A stretch of DNA of 64,000 nucleotides. Source: Diospyros lotus. Taxonomy: Eukaryota; Streptophyta; Magnoliopsida; Ericales; Ebenaceae. Shown here in pieces: positions 9,940 to 23,700 of the stretch. Under the pieces are notes generated by a model that was given only the letters and a program-made list of their open reading frames with translations, searched no databases and was not told the DNA's origin. Numbering within the stretch: the stretch's first letter is position 1; the number at the start of each line of letters is the position of its first letter. The stretch covers positions 15,134,907 to 15,198,906 of the forward strand of contig NC_068351.1 in assembly GCF_014633365.1 (NCBI RefSeq), read 5' to 3'. The translations under genes were made by a program, and so were the position numbers.

Positions 9940-11479
9940 AATACCATTGTATGTGAATGATGATGATCTGCCATTCTCACCGTCCCTGTTGCCTCTATGG
10001 AGCATATTGATTCAATGAGCGCATTGACGGATTTTACAAATTATGGCTCGATCAGGGTGTTGTCTCCTTTGAGGTTATTGCAGTTGTAAATGGGTATATT
10101 TTTTAGTGGGATTCAATTTTTTTTTTTTTCATTCCCCTTATTTTCTCTTTCTTCAACAATTCGTTTATTTGTTCTTCTGTTAATTTTCTCATTTTAGTTC
10201 CATCTACACCTGCTGTCCTTGACTCTTTTCTTTTCTTTGGACATGCTCTTGCTCCTTTCTTTTCCTTTTGGCTAACCTGTATGACTCTATTAATCTTAGG
10301 AGTTTGTGGATTCTATTCTTCTTTTCCTTTTGGCTTACCTGCGTGATTCTATTAATCTTAGGAGTTTGTGGATTCATCTTTAATTCCTCATGTTTCTGAT
10401 TCACCTGGTTACTTTCCTTGGTGGATCTAACTTGGAAATATGCATGCCACTTCTAATTCTTTATTATGTGAATCTGTTCAAATTTCTATTGACAGGTGTG
10501 AATGTCAATAAAGCAAATAAATATGTTAGATGAGGAGTGTTATCCCAGAGAGGATGGGTTATCAGAGTGTTTGAGCATCTAAAGTAGTTTGTCTTGATTT
10601 GCATGGTCATTAGTAGTGTCATTCTGTTTCCGTTTCCTTTGGAGGCACTTGTTCTATAACTTCGGATTGTGGCAGTTGACACTGACATGCATACATCAAT
10701 TGAATTGTTAATAACTTGATTGCTAGAGGTTGACAACTATGGTTAATCGAACTCTTTTCTGACCTAGTTTACTTGTCATCTGGGGCTACCTTTATTTTGA
10801 ACTTTTCTGTTTTATGGTTTTAGGAAGTCTGCCTATAGAAATTTGGTATCTTGTTCCTGATTCCAGATTATGCAGAACATTTTAGGAATTTAGTTTGACA
10901 TTCTATTGTAATGATCTCCTCTTGTTTGGAATTACTGCTCTACATATTGAGACTGCACTAATAATATCATGAGGAGAATGCCCTCAATTGATGTCCTGTA
11001 GCAAGCAACATCTGGTATTTGTAGAAACAAAATTCAAGTGAAAAAGAAGAATTTTGAAGGATAGAAAGGAAAGAAAACACTGAGCAGCAGTAGAGCATAG
11101 CAAAGAGAAAAGAAGAATCCCAGAGGATTGCATCAATTGTGGCCATGTATGCCCTCAGCCTCAGGATTAAGAAAATGAAAGTTTTAGGGTTGATCAAAGG
11201 CTTTTGGGTTGGGACTAGAGAGGGGGCCATCTCCATGTCACACATCCTCACAGATGATGTAGTCCTCTCTTATGGTGCTTAGATTTGGGAATTATGTTGT
11301 CTGTGTGTTTTGCTTAGTTCTGAAGCTCAGTCTGGGCTTTGTAGCAAAAAATGAAAATTTCCAGGCAGGTCATGTAGCTAACTGGGATGTATTTGACAGG
11401 ACTTTCAACTGCAATTTTGGCATGCCACCAACTATTTAGTTAGCCTCCCACTATTTCTCAAGTTTATGTATTAACACAT
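9940..11479. other. 3' flank of the proline-rich gene, non-coding
   Basis: Apart from the short tandem duplication at 10259, no gene or element with clear ends was seen. Short frames on both strands here lack recognisable motifs. Confidence 0.4.
10259..10381 (+). repeat. 62-bp tandem duplication
   Basis: Two adjacent copies starting at 10259 and 10321. Each opens with cttttccttttggct and contains attaatcttaggagtttgtg. They differ at a handful of positions. Confidence 0.85.
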
Positions 11480-12530
11480 TGTGGGATGGGGTTGTGGAGA
11501 AATGTGAAAGAAGTTAGCCTCATTGAAGAGGCAATAACTTTCAAGACGGGGGATATTAACATTAAAAAAGTTCATGTCAGAAACATGCCTACCTATCCCG
11601 TATCACTTTTCCTGGCCCCTGTTTCAATCATTAGACTTCCTTTGAGAGGTGGCATTGGTGATGAGTTCTAAGTATCATCTTGTGAACTGAAATAAAGTTT
11701 GTAATCCTATTAGGGGTGGTGGTCTAGGAATTAGTAAAGCTTGACCTTTTCGAGAAAGCTTTACTGGACAAGTGGGCTGTGGAGATTGTTAGTCGATACT
11801 AAGAATTCTTTGGAGAAGGGTAGTTGCTGATAGGTGTGATTATTCTTGTGGTATTGTGGTGTGGGCATAGGCCTTTCTGTGAAGTGTTTCTGGACCTTTT
11901 TGAAATAGCCATAGGATGTGACTGTTAAGTCCCTCTTTGACCTAGGTGGACATTGTTTGTTTGCCACTTTTTTAGGTGCGATCTTCATGCTTGTAGAATT
12001 GACTCCTTATTTGTACTTTTTTGGAATACTTCATGACAATCTAATGACCAGCCTTGGGGAGGATAGTTGAATACGGTGCTAATCAGGAGAGGGAATTTCA
12101 CTACCTGGTCTTTGTATGATGTGCTATTTGGAAGGCAAAAGCATCTCGAGAGTGGCTTTCTTAATTTGATTGCCTCTCTGGGTTCTGTTTTACCATATAT
12201 TAACGTGAGGAAGAGAGGACATACTGTGGGAGATTGGTGCTTTTTGTGTAAGGAGAAAGGGGAATCAGTTTTATCATATTTTTCTACACTATCGTGTGGC
12301 ACATCAGTTATAGTTTGCTGTTCTGAATTTTCTAGGGGTTACTTGGGTGATTCCCACTTCGCTTTTGGACATTTTTCAGTCCTGGAGTTGTCCAATGAAG
12401 AATCTTAGATTGGTTCGCAACATCTCAACTTTTTTGTATTGTGTGGTGTTTCTGGAGCAAAAGGAACAAGAGAGCCTTCGAAATTGTTGCTCCAACATTT
12501 TTTAATGGAACACTTTTTTTTTTTTTTTTT
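11480..12530 (+). mobile_element. LINE remnant (RT C-terminus and zf-RVT)
   Basis: Broken plus-strand frames carry features of the end of a plant L1-type ORF2. Near 11586-11640 is a YPVSLFLAPVSIIR-like segment matching the C-terminal RT motif. Near 12215-12300 is HTVGDWCFLCKEKGES, the Cys pair of the zf-RVT domain. Frameshifts and stops separate the pieces. A T-run follows at about 12508-12531. No intact ORF remains. Confidence 0.55.
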
Positions 12531-13680
12531 TTGGTGCGCTAAATAAACACTTGTTTTTTTGTTTTGTTTTTGTGGCCAAAAGAGGATTCCTCTTTTGTTG
12601 GTGAGCACTGCTGTCATCTCCCAATACAATTGGCTTATAAAACAATACGAATGACAAAGAAAGAAAGAACCGACAGGAACATTACAGGAAAACGTCCCAA
12701 ATATCTGTCCCGATTGCCCCCTTTTGAGGCTTGAATATTCAACTTCTGTCGATAATTGGGTGTTTCATTGGGCAGATCGTTCTTCAGAAATGTATTTGGT
12801 TGAATCATGGATACGCATGCCTGCCTCGTTCTTGGGAGATGTTTTTGGTTGAATCACTGTGTGCGCATGCCGGTCCCTTCTCTTGAGAGTTGGAAATCAA
12901 AGAAGGGATACATACAAAAGCCATTATGATGATATGGATCGAACAGGGTATAACCTTAACGAAAAATGTATTGATTTGTCATACTGGCAATGCATGGTTT
13001 CAACTTGTGGGTGGTTTCTTTTGTAAGAAATAGATTGTTTGGGTGCATTAGACATAACGATTTGATGGTTTAGAGTGTGTCCGTGTATGCCATACTGTTC
13101 AAATTTGATGCCGTTGCTCTGCTTTGAACTTGGGATGGTCAAACATTATATTGCCCGGTGGAAGGAACCGTCCTAAAATGAAGCGGCGCTCCAACTAGAT
13201 TTAAATCTTGGTATGGTTGGGTGTGAGTGAAAAAGATGGGAGTGGGTGATACTGACTGATTCGGAGGCAAATATGCTTTTAAGAAAATAACAGAATTCAT
13301 CCCGTCAATTAAGTCGCACATGACACTTGGCGTTCTGTTTTTGAATACAGAAAATGTTCATTAGCCTCTAGAGCCATCTGCAAAGTTCAGTCCAACTAAA
13401 GCAACTTATACCGAAGAATTGATGAAGATGTATCTAGTTCTGTAAATGAGGGAACGTTCACCCCGATTTCAAGGAGCATGGTAATCCAATTAAAGACCCA
13501 AAGACAGTAAATTAAGATTCACGAAAATGCTAGAGACAAATAAAATGCTATGTTCGAGTTCAAAGCATCTAAAAACCATTACGAAAAAGAAAAAGGGAAT
13601 ATATCTCTGAACTACAATAGGGCAATATATATCAAGGCTTGGAACAACGATTTGGTTGGAATCTCTGGAGTTTTCTTCTA
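12531..13680 (-). other. Probable 3' UTR and flank of the RRM gene
   Basis: This lies immediately downstream of the stop codon (13681-13683) of the minus-strand RRM gene. No coding sequence is supported. Two similar ~45-bp blocks (ttggttgaatca, then cgcatgcc) lie at about 12791 and 12846. The polyadenylation site was not fixed. Confidence 0.4.
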
Positions 13681-14721
13681 TTATGACTTCCTCATTTTGG
13701 ACCTTGCATACCTGTAAAGTATCACCACTGAACAATATCACCTTGCTGCAGACATATTAGATTAGAATATTCAGAAAACCATAAAAAAAGATGCAAGTTG
13801 GGAAAGGGTGTACTCTATATGCATCCCGCCCCGGTCTGACGATGGTAGCAAGCTTGCCTGAAGAGCATCCATGGCCGTGGTAGCTTGTTCAACCTCCTGC
13901 AAAGGGAAAATATTTCAGCAGGACTCGGAGTATCATACACATTATATGCAAGGAATCCCACCCCCAGTCAAGGAGTGAGGCACCCCGCCTATAGAATTGC
14001 TTGAACTTTGGGAGAGGTTGTCACTGGCCAACAAACCATATCTCATACTGTATCTAAAAAGAATTCAGCTTGAGTGGAATTATCTAAAATTTGGAAGCCT
14101 CTTGCAGATGGGGTGACCCCCAACTAACATTGCCCTTTGCCTTCCCTTCTCTTTGTTTTTGACAAGGAACTAGAAGCCATCCCTTGCTGGACGCGAAGCA
14201 GGATTTGGCCTCTGAACACGATATTATATTTCTTAAGTCGTACAACATATCATTAGAAAAAGTGTTCTTTTTTAATTTTAGCCAGAAAATACCTAAAAGC
14301 AAGGGTTCTGAACATGCCTTTCTTTAGAATATTACAACATATATGGTGGTTATGTTAGTAGTTGGATACCTCAAAATCAGCAAATGCAACTGGCATTCCA
14401 CCTCTAGCACGCACCTTCAGCACCTTAAACCCAGAATATCTACATCAAGGAATATGCAAACCCATTATTAACGAAACATTGATTTACTTTACACTTGAAG
14501 CAAACTACAGGTAACATGGCAGTATGGCACTAACAAGCCCAAGAAGAGTAATGTGTGTATATTGTGCATGTTATATTAAACGCAATTCACTAATAATAAA
14601 AATCCAAGATAACTTACTGAGATAGAACTTGCTTCAGCTCATTCTCAGTGCAATTTGGACCTAGATTTGCAATGAATAATGTGGAACATGGCAAGACACC
14701 ATCAACGACCTTTTCTGTCTC
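13681..14721 (-). CDS. RRM gene exons 7-10 (second RRM)
   Basis: Exon 7 (14721-14618) encodes [19 protein letters not shown]. Exon 8 (14439-14370) encodes [20 protein letters not shown]. Exon 9 (13896-13814) encodes [13 protein letters not shown] and SDRGGMHI. Exon 10 (13711-13681) gives [10 protein letters not shown] and TAA. Introns are 178, 473 and 102 bp. Together they form an intact C-terminal RRM. Confidence 0.9.
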
Positions 14722-17700
14722 CTGCAATATCCAATGACATGAGGAACTGAGTTGGACTGAGGTTACTAAAGCAAATACCTAGGCAATTTATAAATTAACA
14801 TGCCAATAAGGTGAATTCTACAATCCAAAACAATCCTAAAGAACTTTAAACTTATTCCCATAAAAGTTTCCCTAGAAAGGGGGGAAAGGACTAAATATAA
14901 TGGATTCTACTCCAAGAAGGATGAAATTTTATATGAGAAAATGAAAAAAGAAAAAAGAAAAAAGAAAAAAGGTGGCTTCATTTTCCTAGAACTATAATTT
15001 CATTCAATTGAATAAAAAAATTACATTATAATACTATAATGAACAAAGAGTATTTCTCCGAAATTGTGTTTTGAACAAAGGGAGCTTCTCAATTTATACT
15101 TGAGAGAGAGCTCAGAAAAAGGAAAGAACAGTCAAATCTCAAATTAATCCTAAAATCATGCTTATAATCAAATCAATCCTAAAATCATGCCTGCAATCAA
15201 ATTCTTGGAGCCTATAGTTGTACAATTGATATGATTTAGGGTCAATCCCTTAAATCATGCTACCACACACCTTCCATAAGTCGTACAACATATCATTAGA
15301 AAAAGTGTTCTTTTTTAATTTTAGCCAGAAAATACCTAAAAGCAAGGGTTCTGAACATGCCTTTCTTTAGAATATTACAACATATATGGTGGTTATGTTA
15401 GTAGTTGGATACCTCAAAATCAGCTATAGCTGTACAATTGATATGATTTAGGGTCAATCCCTTAAGTGAGGGGCAGACATAAATTGACTGACTAAATGAA
15501 CTGCATATGCAATATCAGGCCGAATCATGATAAGATAGACTAGACTTCCAGCAAGCTGGTGATAAAGAGTAGGATCATCAAGAGGGGTGCCATCAATAGG
15601 AGTAAGTTTGACAATAGATTCTAAAGGAGTGGACACAAACTTTGTTGTCCGTGATTTCGACCCGAGAAAGCAGATCTTAAGCATACTTGGCCTGAGAGAG
15701 ATAATACCCATCAGGTGTGGAGGAAACTTCAAGACCAAGAAAATAACTGAGAAAACCAAGATCCTTCATCTCAAAATACTGATTGAGATACTGTTGCAAG
15801 TCAGAAATACATTTTGCATCATCACCCGTGATGATCATATTGTTAATGTAAAGTAACAAAATATCAAAAATATGATCAGTGCCATGAATGAATAAAGTAG
15901 AATCATGAGGATTAGAGCTAAAACCAAATTAAGTAATAAGGATTAGAGCTAAAACCAAATTAAGTGATAGTATAACTGAAATTTTGCAAACTAGGCCCTT
16001 GGAGCTTGTTTCAAGCCATATAAAGCTCGTTGGAGACGACAGACCTTATAGGGAGGATGAGAATAGCTAGGTGGAGGATGCATATAAACTTCTTCCTAGT
16101 CATTTTTCATGAATGCATTATTAACATCCATCTGAAGAAGAGGCCAACGTTTCACTGTTGCAATGGCTAATAGACTGTGAATAGAAGTTAATCGAGCCAC
16201 AGAAGCAAAGATTTCTTCATAGTCAATGCCATACTCTTGAGTGTAACCCTTAGCACTAATTGGGCCTTATAATGCTCAATGGATCCATCAGATTGGGTTT
16301 TAATCTTACAAATCCATTTGCAACCAATGGGAGTCTTACCAGTAGGAAGATCAACCAAATCCCAAGTATTGAGTTTTCTCTAGAGCCTGAAGCTCTTCAA
16401 CCATAGCTTGCTGCCAGAAGGGGTCAGTACCGGCTCATGATAAGAGTGAGGCCCATGTAAGTTACAATAGCAGAAAAACAATGGTAGTCATACAGATGAA
16501 GGGGAGTTTCTCTTACCTGAGTGGAATGATGAAGATGGGAGTGGCTTCAGGAGTAGTATCAGCAATCGGAACATCCTCTACAAGAAGAGGTGCAGAGATA
16601 GGAGGATTACGGAGCACTTCAGAGCTAGCGGTATCAGAACTTGGGAACAACTCAACATATCAGTGAAGAATGGAGAGGGAATAGTGAAAGACTGATGGAA
16701 ATTTGACGAGGAGGAAAACATGGTATGTTCCCAGAAGGTGACATGTTTGGAGATACGTAAATGATTGGAGATAGGATCCCAACAACAATAACCTTTATGT
16801 TCTACCCCATAACCAAGAAAACAACAGACGAGCCCAAGGTTCTAATTTTGTATGTTCATAAAGTTGTAAAAGGACAAAACAAGCACAACCGAAAGGTCTG
16901 AGAACAAAGTAATCAGGAGGTTGACCATATAAGCATTCAAAAGGAGACAAATTTTAAAGGAGCTGAGTAGGAATGCAGTTAATGGCATATACAACATTTA
17001 AAGCTGCTTCTCCCAAAACTTTTCAGGACAAAAGGTAGAAAGAAGAAGAGCATGGACAGAATCTAAAATGTGACGATGTTTACGTTCAACCCTTCCATTT
17101 TGTTGGGAAGTATGAGGGCAAGAATGCTGAAAAATAGTACCCTGTTGATGAAGAAATTGGAGAAGAGAAGAATCTTAATATTCCATACAATCGTCACTGC
17201 ACAGAATTTGAATGGTATGGGAAAACTGAGTTTTGATCATTGTGGCAATTAATGTAAATTTGTGGTAACTCAGATTTCTGTTTCAGAAAATAAATCCAAG
17301 CAAGAATAATCATCAATGAACAAAACATAATAACAATAACTGTTCACAAAACAAACAGGGGAAGGACCCCAAATATCAAAATGAGCAAGACCAAAAGGGA
17401 TGTTAAAAATAGCATCATTATTATTGTCAACAATGAAGGACCAGATCTTGTCCTAATTCTCAGACAAGATCAAATCAGTGTTGATTGGCACTAGTTATTA
17501 TGTGTTTCCTAAACAGGGAATGTATCTTCTAGATTTAGATTGCTGCATCTTTATGTTATTAGCTATATCTTTCCATTAGTTGTTGTATCCTAAAGTTGTA
17601 TAAGTTTCCAAAACTAGATTTAGAAGCTTTCTTATTTAGTTTTTTAAGAACTTCCTAATTTAGAGAGGAAGTTTGTATATAATTTGATCTACCCATCAAA

Positions 17701-20700
17701 GGGGAATAAGATTGAAAAACCTTCTTTCTCATGTCTTTCTGGACATGGTATCAAAGCCACAGGATCTTAGTCACCGTTTTCTTTGGGACTATTGTGGCTT
17801 TTTCAATCTTCTTCGCAAGACATCATGTCTACTACCCAAAATCCTATACCAGACTTGACTGATTCCAGCAATACGATGGAAATTCCGTTTACTGGAACTA
17901 GCAATGGGGGCTCAAGGGGAGAATTGCAAAACTTTCAGGTAGCTTACTGATTGAATGGTAAGAACTACTTGAAGTGGTCCCAATTGATCTGCACCTTCCT
18001 AAAGGGAAAAGGAAAGCTCAACCATTTATTAAGAACCGGTCCTAAGGAGGGGGATCTAGCATTTGCAGTGTGGGATGAGAAAGATTCCTTAATGATGTCC
18101 TGACTATGAAACTCCATGGTTCCAGAGATACAGTAATGTTCTTGACAACAGCCAAGGACATTTGGGAAGCAATAAACCTTACCTACTCCAAGGTTCGTGA
18201 TGCTTATGAGATAAGGGCTAAAGTGGCGGCAACCAAGCAAGGTACAAAGTCTACCACACAATATGCAAACCTGTTGCAAACTCTATGGCAAGAACTAGAT
18301 CACCATCAATGCAGTGATGATGTTGCATTGCATAAAAGGTTTGTGGAGAAGGATAGGACGTACGACTTCCTAGCTGGACTCAACATAGAGTTTGACGTGG
18401 TAAGGGTACAAATCCTTGGTAAGGAGGATTTGCCTTCCTTAAATGAAGTGATTTCTCTAGTTCGTGCAGAAGAAGGGAGAATGGGAGTCATGCTGGAAAC
18501 TTGCCCAGTGGAAAGTTCTACCCTGGTATCCTTGAAAGCTCACAATCAGTGCAAAGGACCAAGAGAAGAAAAGAAAGCTGTGGACAGAGACTCCCTATAG
18601 TGTACCTATGGCAAAAAGCGTAAGCACACCATAGAGAAGTGTTGGAAGCTCCATGGAAGGCCACCCAAAGGAGGACTGTTGAGTTATATGGTTATATTTA
18701 TATAGTACACATAGGGTTAATCTTATGTTAGAACTCGTGGCCCATGGCCCATTGTATTTTGTATATATATATGTGTATAGTCTATGAGTTTAATTAATGG
18801 AATATACATATTAATAGCTAGGGTTTTCTTCCTAAGTTTCACATGGTATTAGAGCCAAAATACAAACCTTAGTTGCCACCATACAAACCCTAGTCGCTGT
18901 CGCCGCCCACATCACCAACGACCACCGCGTTGCCACCTACCGTTGCAGTCTTTGCCGCCACCCACATCACCGACGACCACCGCGTTGCCACCTACCGTTG
19001 CAGTCTTTGCCGCCACCCACATCACTGACGACCACCGTCGATCGCGTTGCCACCTACTGCCACAACTCGTCGTGGCCACCGCCGTCGCCGCCCAGTGTGT
19101 TCCCGCCGCTCGCGCTACTGGTCTGCAACGATTCTTCACCGTCTGGCCACCGATCATGCACACAGCCACCGTCATTGCATTTGCCGGCCTTCGATCTATC
19201 GACCCCCGGAGGCCCATCACCGTTGCCACCGCCACGCGCCGCCTCTCTCGCACTTTTCATAGAGACGTTTTTGCTTCGATCTCTCTCTCCAGTGCTCCGA
19301 TCGCAACGCCGTCTTCACCATTGGACTCGCCTCCTTCAGTCCATCCGAATCCCAGTGGTTTCGTCGCCATCCGCCGCCGCTAGTCACCGGCATTCGCCGT
19401 TTGCCGTCTGCCTTTGCTCCAGCACGCCTCTACGCTTCATTCTCTGTGCTGGATCATCCAACCTTTCTTTTTGGCTTATTTAACCCCTTTTGTTTCAGAT
19501 CTGTTGATCTTGTAGGGCTCCCTTTTGTCCACCATGACTGGTACCAGTAAATCTGTCTCCTTCTCTGGTATTCTGTCTCCTTTTCCAGCCATTGTTATTG
19601 AAAAGTTGATGGGCAGTTCCAATTATATCTCTTAGTCCAAGGCGGTTGAATTATGGTGTATGGGTCAAGGTTTACAGGATCATCTAACTACCAAGGCCGA
19701 GAATGTGACCACAGATAAAATTGAGTGGCAGAGAGCTGATGCTCTGTTGTGCAGTCTCCTGTGGCAGTCAATTAATCCTTCTCTTCATTTGATCTATGCT
19801 AACTATATCACATGCTGTGAATTGTGGGCTCATGCCAAGGCGCTATACACTAATGACATTCAACACCTGTATTCAGTGGTGTCTAATCTACTCAGTTTAC
19901 GACAGCAGAGTATAACTCTTCCTAATTTTCTTGGTCGGATGGCCTCTATTAAAGCTGAATTTAACTCCTTGTTACCTGCTGGTAAGACTACTGCAGAGGA
20001 TCTAGCTCACCAGGATAAGTTCTTCATGGTGTGTACTCTTGCTGCCATTGGTTCTGAGCTTGCTCCTGTTTGTGATCAGATTCTTGCTAGTCCTACTGTA
20101 CCTACTATGGATGAAGTGCATTCTCGTCTTCTTCGGGTTTCATTTGTTCCTATAGTGCCTCCATCTTCTGTAGATGAGCATTCAATTATGGCTTCACAGG
20201 TTCAGAATAATAGCGAATAGGGAGGAGATCGTGGTAATCAAGGCAAACGCCCCAAGTGTAACTACTGTCACAAGTGGGGGCATACTAAGGAATAGTGTTA
20301 TAAGTTGCATGGCCGCCCTCCTCGTGTTAATGTTGCTTATGCTGATGGTTCTCGATCTGAGTCATTTGATGGTTATCCACCTCAATTTGTCCTTCTTAGT
20401 GGGGCTGACTATGATGAGTATCTCAAGTATAAGATGTCCCAGCAATCCTCATCCATAGTTGCTTCTATCGCCCACTCTGGTGATTCCACTCTCGCTTAGT
20501 CATCATCTTTAGGACCATGGGTTTTGGACTCAGGTGCTTCTAACCATATCTCTGGTAATCCCCATTTGTTCTCTCATTTTACTAACTCTATTTCTTTACT
20601 TTTTGTAACATTAGCTAATGGGTCTAAAATGGTTGCTAAAGCTGTTGGCACTGCCAAACCCTTACCTTCTCTACCTTTAGATTATGTCCTTTATCTTCCT

Positions 20701-23700
20701 CATTGTCCCTTTAATCTTGTCTTTGTTAGTAAACTTGTGCGTGCCTTAAATTGTTCTATCACCTTTGATAATCATTTTGTTACTATCCAGGATCGCGGTA
20801 TGGGACAGATGACTGGCGTCGGATGTGAGTCGCAAGGTCTCTATCATCTCAATCTTCCTGCATCTCCTGTTGCTTGCTCGGTGACTGAGTCTCTTGCTCT
20901 TCTCCACAATCGTTTTGGACATCCTAGTTTGGCTAAGTTTCAGAAGATGGTCCCCAGTTTGTCTAGTTTGTTGTCTTTTCATTGTGAGTCTTGTCAACTT
21001 GGAAAATAATCTCGCACTTCTTTTCCAAAGCGTGTCAATAATCGAGCTGTGTCCCCGTTTGCTTTAGTTCATTCCGATGTCTGGGGTCCTAGTCGTGTTG
21101 TGTCCGTTTTGGGTTTTCAATATTTTGTAACGTTTATCGACGATTATTCTCATTGCATATGGTTATATTTAATGAAAAATTGTTCTGAGTTATTCTCAAT
21201 TTTTGAATCCTTTTGTACTGAAATCAAAATGCAATTTCATACCTCTGTTCAAGTATTACGTAGTGATAATGCCCCTGAATATTTTTCTATTCCCTTTAAT
21301 ACCTTTATGTCTTCTCAGGGGATCTTGCATCAGTCGTCTTGTGCATATACACCATAGCAGAATGGGGTTGTTGAGCGTAAAAATAGACATTTGATTGAAA
21401 CTGCTTGCACTCTTCTTCTACATCATCATGTCCCTTTTCGATTTTGGGCTGAAGTTGTCCTCGCTGCTTGCTATCTCATTAACAAGATGTCCTCCTCAGT
21501 TCTTCAACACCAGATTCCTCACTCTCTCTGGTTTCCTGATCAACCATTATATATTCTTCCTTCCCGTGTCTTTGGTTGCACCTGCTTTGTCCATAACCTG
21601 TCTCCAAGTCAAGATAAATTGTCTGCTTGGTCCATTAAGTGCATTTTTCTTGATTACTCTCGCCTTCAGAAGGGTTATCGGTGTTATTATCCTGACACCC
21701 GCTACTATTTTCTTTTAGCGGATGTTACCTTTTTTGAGTCGTCTCCTTTCTACTCTTTGCCTCATTCCGAGTGTCAACCCATTTCTGAGGCAATCCCTCT
21801 TCCTGCGAGTCCTCCTGCTCCTATTCTCCCTGTTCCTTCTTCTAACCCATTGCAGGTTTATCATCGACGTCATCAACCTCGATCTCCTCCCGGTGGAGAT
21901 GTTGCTCATGCGCCTTCTCTCGTGTCTCCACCTATTTCAGCGACTCCTGCTGCCTCACATCCTACTCCAGTCTCTCCACCTGCTGCGGTCCTACCTTCTG
22001 AGGATCTACTTCCTATTGCCTTTCGGAAAGGTACCTATTCTTCTCGCAATCCTCACCCCATTTATAATTTTCTTAGCTATCACCATCTCTCGTCTCCTTT
22101 TTGTGCTTTGGTGTCTTCCTTATCCTTTGTTTCAGTACCTAAGACTGTTAGGGAGACACTTTCTGATCTGGGGTGGCAACAAGCAATGGTGGATGAGATG
22201 ACTGCTTTACATTCCAATGGTACTTGGGATTTGGTTTCCAATGGTACTTGGGATTTGGTTCCTTTACCCCCAGGGAAATCTCTTGTCGGCTATCGATGGA
22301 TCTGTATTGTCAAGGTGGGTCCTGATGGGTAGGTTGATTGCCTTAAGACCCGTTAGGTTGCCAAGGAGTATACTCAGGTTTATGGTCTTGACTATGGTGA
22401 CACTTTTTCCCCTATTGTTAAGATGTCCTCTGTGCATTTGTTTCTCTCTATCGCAGCTATGCGCCGCTAGCCGTTGTATCAACTAGACATTAAGAATGCC
22501 TTCTTACATGGTGAGCTTCAAGAGGAGATTTATATGGAGCAACCTCCTAGGTTTGTTGCTTAGGGGGAGTCTGGGCTGGTTTGTAGACTCTATCGCTCAC
22601 TATATGGGTTGAAGCAATCTCTTTGAGTCTGGTTTGGTCACTTCAGTGCTATCATTCAAGACTTTGGTATGACTCGTAGTGAGTTTGATCATTCGATTTT
22701 TTATAAACACACATCACAAGGGAGGTGTATATACTTGATTGTCTATGTGGATGATATTGTTATTACATGTGATGATCAGGATGGTATTGTTCAGTTGAAG
22801 AAACATCGTTTCCATCATTTTCAGACTAAGGACTTGGGGTTACTTAAATACTTTCTTGGCATAGAAGTTGCTCAGTCCAGTTTTGGTGTTGTTATCTCTC
22901 AACGAAAGTATGTGTTAGACATTCTGGAAGAAACTAGGATGCTTGATTGTAAACCTATAGATTCTCCTATGGACCCTAATGTAAAACTCTTACCAAGATA
23001 GGGGGAGCCTCTTACTGATCCTGGGAGATACCGCAGGCTAGTTGGAAAACTTAATTATCTCACTATCACTCGCCCAGACATTTCTTTCTCAGTCAGTGTT
23101 GTCAGTCAATTTTTACAATCTCCTTGCGATAACCACTAGAATATAGTAGTTCGGATTCTCAGGTATATTAAGGGAGCTCCAGGTAGAGGACTATTGTATG
23201 AGGACAGAGGTCATACTCAAGTAGTTAGATATTCTGATGCTGATTGGGTAGGTTCTCCCTTTGATAAACGGTCTACTTCAGGTTATTGTGTTCTGATTGG
23301 AGGAAACCTAATATCTTGGAAAAGTAAGAAGCAAGAGGTTGTTGCTAGGTTGAGTGCAAAAGCAGAATATCGCGATATGGCCTTGGCAACGTGTGAATTT
23401 ATCTGGTTAAAACAATTACTTCAAGAGCTCAAGTTTGGGAAGATATCACAGATGAGATTAATTTGCGACAATCAAGCTGCATTACATATTGCTTCCAATC
23501 CAGTCTTTCATGAGAGGACCAAACATATCGAGATAGATTGTCACTTCATCTGAGAGAAGATTTTATCTGGATGTATTACCACAAATTTTGTCAATTCTAA
23601 TGACCAGTTAGCAGATGTCTTCACTAAGTCTCTCAAGGGTCATCGAATTGAGTATATTTGTAGCAAGGTTGGTGTATATAATATATATGCTCCAGCTTGA

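Noticed and set aside
12067..12408. Plus-strand frame of 113 codons as a host gene
   Set aside because: Its Cys-containing segment (WCFLCKEKGES) is that of a LINE zf-RVT domain, and neighbouring frames continue the same domain.
14084..14302. Minus-strand frame of 72 codons
   Set aside because: It lies within intron 8 of the RRM gene between exons 8 and 9, has no motif and is not needed for the frame.
17746..17757. tRNA-like words (tggtatcaaagc, and similar sites at 18844, 41296, 51259 and reverse at 30379, 45585)
   Set aside because: These are 12-13 bp primer-binding sites next to LTRs, not tRNA genes; no cloverleaf surrounds them.
18912..19483. Several overlapping frames of 60-160 codons on both strands
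   Set aside because: They fall in the GC-rich, repeat-bearing leader of copia C and have no recognisable domain; composition explains them.
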